In this document: positions 51,069 to 55,212 of the stretch, piece after piece
How the letters are laid out: every line of letters begins with the position of its first letter
Position numbering within the stretch: position 1 is the stretch's first letter
Source: Setomelanomma holmii
Lineage: Eukaryota; Ascomycota; Dothideomycetes; Pleosporales; Phaeosphaeriaceae
Reading direction: 5' to 3'
Length of the DNA stretch: 55,212 bases
NCBI GenBank assembly: GCA_010015745.1
Contig: ML978317.1
Coordinates: 1-55,212 of the forward strand
The notes under the pieces: generated by a model
What the model was told of the DNA's origin: nothing
Database searches by the model: none
The model's input: the letters and a program-made list of their open reading frames with translations, nothing else
Position numbers and translations under genes: made by a program

Positions 51069-51892
51069 TCCGCTGGCCTGAAACGAAAGAGATCGAGCGC
51101 GGCCACTTTGAGCCCGATTTAGACGAACTCCTCCACGTAGCGGGACAGGAGGGCTACATCGGTCGTAGAATTCAAATCGTGCGGGGGAATATCTTGCGAG
51201 GCAGGCCCAAGTTTCGTGACTCCCTCAACATTCGCTACCTGGACGACTTTGACACAGATAAACTTCCCGTCAACGAGACGCTACATGGCGGGCCCTCGGC
51301 CGTGTGCGCGGATGGCTGGGGCGTAGAATTCTGGACGGGCCCCATTGTCGCATACCTGAAGGCCGGTAACGATCTCGATGCGAAGAACATGACCGATATG
51401 ACCCTGACAGCGTACCGCGATGCGCTTGACTACTTGGCGTACTTTCGCGAGACTGTGGGAAGCGCAATAGACTTTCCAGGTTCCGAGGATCATCGCAGCA
51501 AAGTTATTATGGCAGAAAGATCTGGAAAGGTCAAAGGCGTGCGCGTAAACTGCGCTGGCCACACGGCGGGCGATCCCGCGCGCGAGTTTCTGTCGGTTGA
51601 GGTTCCCCGAGCACATCCTCTATTCATGCTGCAGGGTGATGATCCTTTGGAGGTTTCCGAAGCCCTCGGGGAAAGCTGGGCCGCCTATCGATATGCTGGC
51701 CATCGCGATCCGACCGCAGAGGAAGCTCGAAAGCCAAATGCGAGATTATTACTGGTGAGCGCATTAGGCGAGGATGACGTCGAGTGGCGTGGCCCACTTA
51801 GAACTGGCAGTCTTCTTCTGGTGGACCGTACGAAGCATAACCTTGGCGTCCGCAAAGTACAACGACTTGTAGGCTGCTTCGCGAACGAGTGA
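51069..51892 (+). CDS. Orphan protein, 3' coding exon (5' exon not located)
   Basis: An open frame begins directly after a good acceptor (CTGACCCTTAG, with branch-like CTGAC) and reads LRWPETKEIERGHFEPDLDE to FANE at 51892, about 274 codons with no ATG near its start. A donor GTAAGT at about 51010 would fit as the preceding intron boundary, but the upstream exon is unclear. The C-terminal part (GVRVNCAGHTAGDPAREFLS, VEVPRAHPLF) faintly recalls lineage-specific proteins of plant-associated Dothideomycetes that I know from memory as MYND-associated. That likeness is weak. No signal peptide or membrane span is visible. It may be a 5'-truncated gene next to the MITE. Confidence 0.5.
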
Positions 51893-52664
51893 TGTCGCGT
51901 AGTTCAGGAACGGCCCGAGAGCAGGATATGCAGAATGCTTTGACAGAAGACGCATTAGCAGAATTCTTGTAGTATAGGGGTCTCTGAACAGCCTCATCCT
52001 GGATTCTACTTGCAGCTCCTTGTCTAATGTCACCTGACACGATTCGCACCTGGTAGCCCTACTGCCCATAAACACGAGTCAACCAAGATTTGTTTGGGTA
52101 GCGTTGGTAAGATGCGGAGCTTCGCCGCATGCTATACAGCGCCCGCTCATGGATGTTCCCAAACTCCTTGCACACTACCCTTTCCCGGCACAATGATGTT
52201 TCAACGCGTTTTCCGCCGAAAGTTCGAAGGCGGATAGAGGCCACTGCTTGTCGCGTGCTTAAGCCGGAACTTGCCACGACCAATCACCCGGGATCGGAAA
52301 GTAATCCTCGTTCAGTTTCCGAAATTAGATTGCATCAATACCAGACCATTTTCTGAACGAGGCTCCGCCTTACCTGCCGACGCAGTCCGTACTCACTGCG
52401 AATCTCCAATATTTGGTAGTACACTGCTCCTCTTCACGTTCAAAGCACGATGTCACCTATTACAACGAGAAAAGAGCACGCTTGATCTAGCAAGAATGCG
52501 ATTAATACCAATTGTGCGCCTTTTGCGATTCCCACACATCATCTCCTTAACATTTCGGTCCACACGTAATTAACTTATAGCGAGTCAATGCGCCGCACTG
52601 CTTGTTACTCTCCTGCACGAACCTCGCAACATTCGCCAGATAGCCTCCCGGACGTCAAATCAGC
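51893..52664. other. Intergenic, peroxidase upstream region
   Basis: No gene recognised. Short open frames on both strands lack domains. Confidence 0.5.
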
Positions 52665-54378
52665 ATGAGAAAATCCCTGATAATCAGCTTCGCGCTGCTT
52701 GCGCCAAGTTCGCAAACCTACATTTGGCCCAGCCAGCACGATCAACTTGACGATCTGTTGTATCTACAATTCGGCTACATCAAGGACGGCACCTTATCTG
52801 ACCGTACGTATATTCCTTTCCGGACGTCGCCAAATCTGCGTAAACTCACGCCGCAACAGAAGTCGCGACTTGCGACTTTGGCGCCAAACAACCCGGTATA
52901 CAAAAAGCTGCGGAGTGGGTGCGAACCGCATTCCATGACTCTGTTACATATGATGCTGCAACTAAGACTGGGGGTTTGGATGCATCGGTTCAATATGAGC
53001 TGGACCGCCCGGAGAATCTGGGCGCTGCGCTGAATAACACGTTAGCGGATATCTCGAGTTCGGTCAATATTCGCAGTTCAGCGGCTGATCTCCTTGCTTT
53101 ATCGCTGGTCATGTCTGTGGCTCGGTGCGGTAAAATGCGCGTGCCTCTGCGGCTGGGCCGTAAGGATGCTACAGAGGCTGGCATCAAGGGTGTACCGGAA
53201 GCCCATACAGATCTCGCCACTACCAGGAAGAGGTTCGAAACTGCAAGTCTTCATGAAGGTAAGACGACTAAGCTGTCCGTCTGTGAGGCCTCGACCCAGA
53301 CTGACCTCTCTTTCCAGCCGATATGATTACTTTGATTGCCTGTGGTCACAGCATCGGTGGTGTGCACTCCATCGACCATCCAGAGATTGTTCCTGGTGCA
53401 GTCAGTGCCGAGAAAAAGCTGAGTTTCGACTTGACCAAAGGCGTCCTGGACAACGCGGTGGTGCTGGAGTATCTCGACAACTCGACTTCGAACCCCTTGA
53501 TTCGGAACACAAACGATACTCTCAACTCGGACAAACGTATCTTCGCTGCCGACGACAATGCAACCATGAAGAAGCTTGTAGATCCAGCTTACTTCAAGTC
53601 CCAATGCGAGGCTGTCTTCGAGCGCATGCTCAGCCTCGTACCAGTAGAAGTTACACTTACCGAACCGTTGGAGCCAGCAGACATCAGACCATACATCACA
53701 ACATATCAATTGGCGAGCAACGGGTCCGTCCAGTTTTCTGGTCGATTACGTGTCCGCGTCACACCCGTCACCGGTCGGGATCAAAATAATCTCACCGCGT
53801 CCATCATCCTGCCTTCGCGCAACGGCAGCCAAGCCACCGAAATACCCGCTCGCCGCGCGACTTACAAGGGAGGCATGTCGTCTGGGTACCTAGACGAAGC
53901 GTTCTCGTGGTTCGAGTTCAGCCAGATATTAAACGCGAGCGAAGCGTTCAGCTCGTTCAATATTCGAGTCAACGACATCACCTACGACAACGGTGGAACG
54001 GGTGGATACCCCATAAATCGCGACGTCCTTTATCAAGAAGCGCAATCTTGCGTCAGTTTCGATGCGGCTGCGAATCAGGATACTTTGGGCGTCACGGCAG
54101 CTATTTCCAAATCCTTGCTCGGGGGCGGTATCGCACCCCAAATTCGCGTCGTGCAGAGGACGAAAGTCCAGGGAAATTTCATTCCGAGGCTGAAACAGGT
54201 GGTTGTACAAATGGTTCGTTCGAGCGAAGAAACGGCGGATTATGTGTACTACACTGCCTCGACAACGATAGGGGCTGATAGCCTGAGTACGACGTTTGAC
54301 CTCGAGGTAGGCGAGTCCAACGTAGAGTTTATCAATACTGGTAGTATAAGTGGTAAAGAGAAGTGTCCCGTTATGTAG
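52665..54378 (+). CDS. Secreted haem peroxidase (fungal plant-type peroxidase superfamily)
   Basis: Exons 52665-52803, 52860-53258 and 53318-54378 (introns of 56 and 59 nt, donors GTACGT and GTAAGA) give 532 residues with no damage. The signal peptide MRKSLIISFALLAPSSQTY is followed by LDDLLYLQFGYIKDGTLSDQ and VATCDFGAKQPGIQKAAEWV. The distal haem pocket is RTAFHDSVTYD (Arg68, His72), then GGLDASVQYELDRPENLG, LRLGRKDATEAG and GVPEAHTDL. The proximal site is ACGHSIGGVHS with His190. After the peroxidase domain a C-terminal extension of about 200 residues carries N-glycosylation sites and a beta-rich look. Fungal enzymes of this layout oxidise phenolics or detoxify peroxide outside the cell; the substrate is not predictable. 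No obvious GPI signal is present. Confidence 0.9.
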
Positions 54379-54916
54379 ATAGCTCTAGAGTAGCAGTAGG
54401 TTCAGAATTAGTTCACCATAGCTTGCAGTGTGTCTGGTCTTGGGTGGGTCTCTGAAGCGTTATAGTGGTGTTCAGGGTGCTTCCTAACGTTAGCGGCACA
54501 ACTCTGGAGGTAGCTGTCTTAGTTAAGTCTAGGAGGACAAAAGTACGATGCACTTCCTTAAAAGACGTTAAGAGGACGTGATGATAGGATTGTGTGTTTC
54601 TATGATAGCTCCATACATGTTAGCGCAGTCGTCGTGTCTTGCTTGAGGCCGAAGCGCTATACCTACGAGAAAGCCTACGCGGTCAACAGACCTTAGTCTT
54701 TAGAGCCTCGTTCTTATCGTGGAGCGGCACGCTCTGTTGTATGCTTAGTCTAATAGTTGCCCTTTATAGTTTCTAATGCTGCTAATGCAACTCCCTTAGC
54801 AAGGATTAGGCGACGACTTTGCCCTCATAGTGTGGCGAGCGGCCGATAAAGTCTAACACGCCAATGCATCTCTCAATCTCGATGGCCACTGCTAGCTAGT
54901 ATTCTAGCTTAACGTA
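54379..54916. other. Intergenic, no gene seen
   Basis: 3' flank of the peroxidase, relatively TA-rich and without recognisable coding, running to the TA at 54915-54916 next to the second pogo-type element. Confidence 0.5.
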
Positions 54917-55212
54917 ACGAGGATGGACGCGTGATGCGCGGGGGCGCGTGATGCGCAGGGAACACCAAAACAACACCACCAAAGATGAGGCTATTGAGCC
55001 ACCAACAATAGCTATTATCTCAAGATTTCATGGTGGAGTAGTAAACAAAGCCAAGCAATTAATTTGTACTACTAAACTTTGTTGGAAGCTTAACAGGGCA
55101 GCCTCTGCTGTTGGTTTTGGGTGGTGGTGGTGGTGCAGCCTCAGCAACAGCCTCACCACTTGCAGCACCACCACCACTCTTTACACGCTTTGATTTTGGT
55201 GCAAGCTGCCTT
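54917..55212 (-). mobile_element. Second pogo-like element, left end (cut by window edge)
   Basis: Preceded by TA at 54915-54916. Its terminus carries two CGCGTGATGC motifs at 54928 and 54945, 17 nt apart, exactly as in the first element (23038, 23055). The following sequence shares CAATAGCTATTATC and CATGGTGGA/TGTGGTGGA blocks with the first element. The minus strand encodes the C-terminus of a related transposase. It is a diverged member of the same family; the other end is outside the window. Confidence 0.85.
55059..55212 (-). CDS. Pogo-type transposase C-terminus (partial)
   Basis: An open frame enters from the window edge and stops at 55059-55061. It reads LAPKSKRVKSGGGAASGEAV, then a Pro run and CPVKLPTKFSSTN. 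The end aligns with GRKVKLPTRYS of the element at 23181, and the low-complexity linker is of similar type. The visible 50 codons hold no stop, so this copy could be less damaged; most of the protein is outside the window. Confidence 0.8.
   Translation of the reverse strand, partial: RQLAPKSKRVKSGGGAASGEAVAEAAPPPPPKTNSRGCPVKLPTKFSSTN

Noticed and set aside
1..55212. CRISPR array, tRNA, rRNA or biosynthetic megasynthase
   Set aside because: No regularly spaced repeats, no convincing tRNA T-loop with flanking stems, no rRNA and no large synthase were seen by eye. A covariance-model scan could still reveal a small RNA.

Overview
The window looks like a filamentous ascomycete chromosome segment, most likely a Dothideomycete. 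Genes carry 49-60 nt introns with GTRNGT donors. There is a class II hydrophobin, a GH131 glucanase, a large fungal haem peroxidase and an HeH/MSC inner-nuclear-membrane protein. Fot1/pogo, hAT and non-LTR elements carry nonsense codons of the kind left by repeat-induced point mutation (RIP). The order and species are inference; no rRNA or tRNA was seen.

Layout. 2.0-4.4 kb: a ferric reductase broken by three single-base frameshifts. 5.1-7.4 kb: two divergent 2EXR-domain pseudogenes. 7.5-12.5 kb: a conserved block on the minus strand with a ketopantoate reductase-like enzyme, ribosomal protein eL42 (start codon alone on its first coding exon) and a Src1/Man1-type nuclear envelope protein. 13.5-15.9 kb: another broken 2EXR gene and a secreted PAF-acetylhydrolase-like hydrolase with a frameshift in a G6 run. 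18.0-22.7 kb: hydrophobin, small secreted protein, amino acid permease. 23.0-34.3 kb: three transposons nested inside one another. 35.6-41.6 kb: two convergent orphan genes, a second ketopantoate reductase-like gene and a secreted EthD-like protein. 43.2-44.1 kb: GH131. 44.3-49.4 kb: four more 2EXR genes, one intact. 50.3-51.9 kb: a MITE-like element and an orphan protein. 52.7-54.4 kb: secreted peroxidase. 54.9 kb to the end: the terminus of a second pogo-type element.

The most striking part is the nest. A pogo-like element (43-bp inverted repeats, TA duplication) holds a 9.1 kb LINE insertion (12-bp duplication), and the LINE RNase H domain holds a 3.1 kb hAT element (8-bp duplication CATATGAC). 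Removing each insertion plus one duplication puts the interrupted reading frame back in register, so the order of events is readable: pogo, then LINE, then hAT. The LINE 3' tail is a CCAA repeat and its target site is itself CCAACCAAC, which suggests tail-target pairing during insertion.

The second theme is a 2EXR family of seven copies in 44 kb, six of them broken. Several are killed by nonsense codons with few or no indels, as are the hAT transposase and LINE ORF1. A RIP-like process acting on duplicated DNA would explain both. The three isolated frameshifts in the ferric reductase and the one in the hydrolase look different and could be real decay or assembly errors. The intact genes that remain are largely secreted or surface functions (hydrophobin, glucanase, peroxidase, EthD protein, small secreted protein), as expected of a repeat-rich accessory compartment beside a small conserved block.
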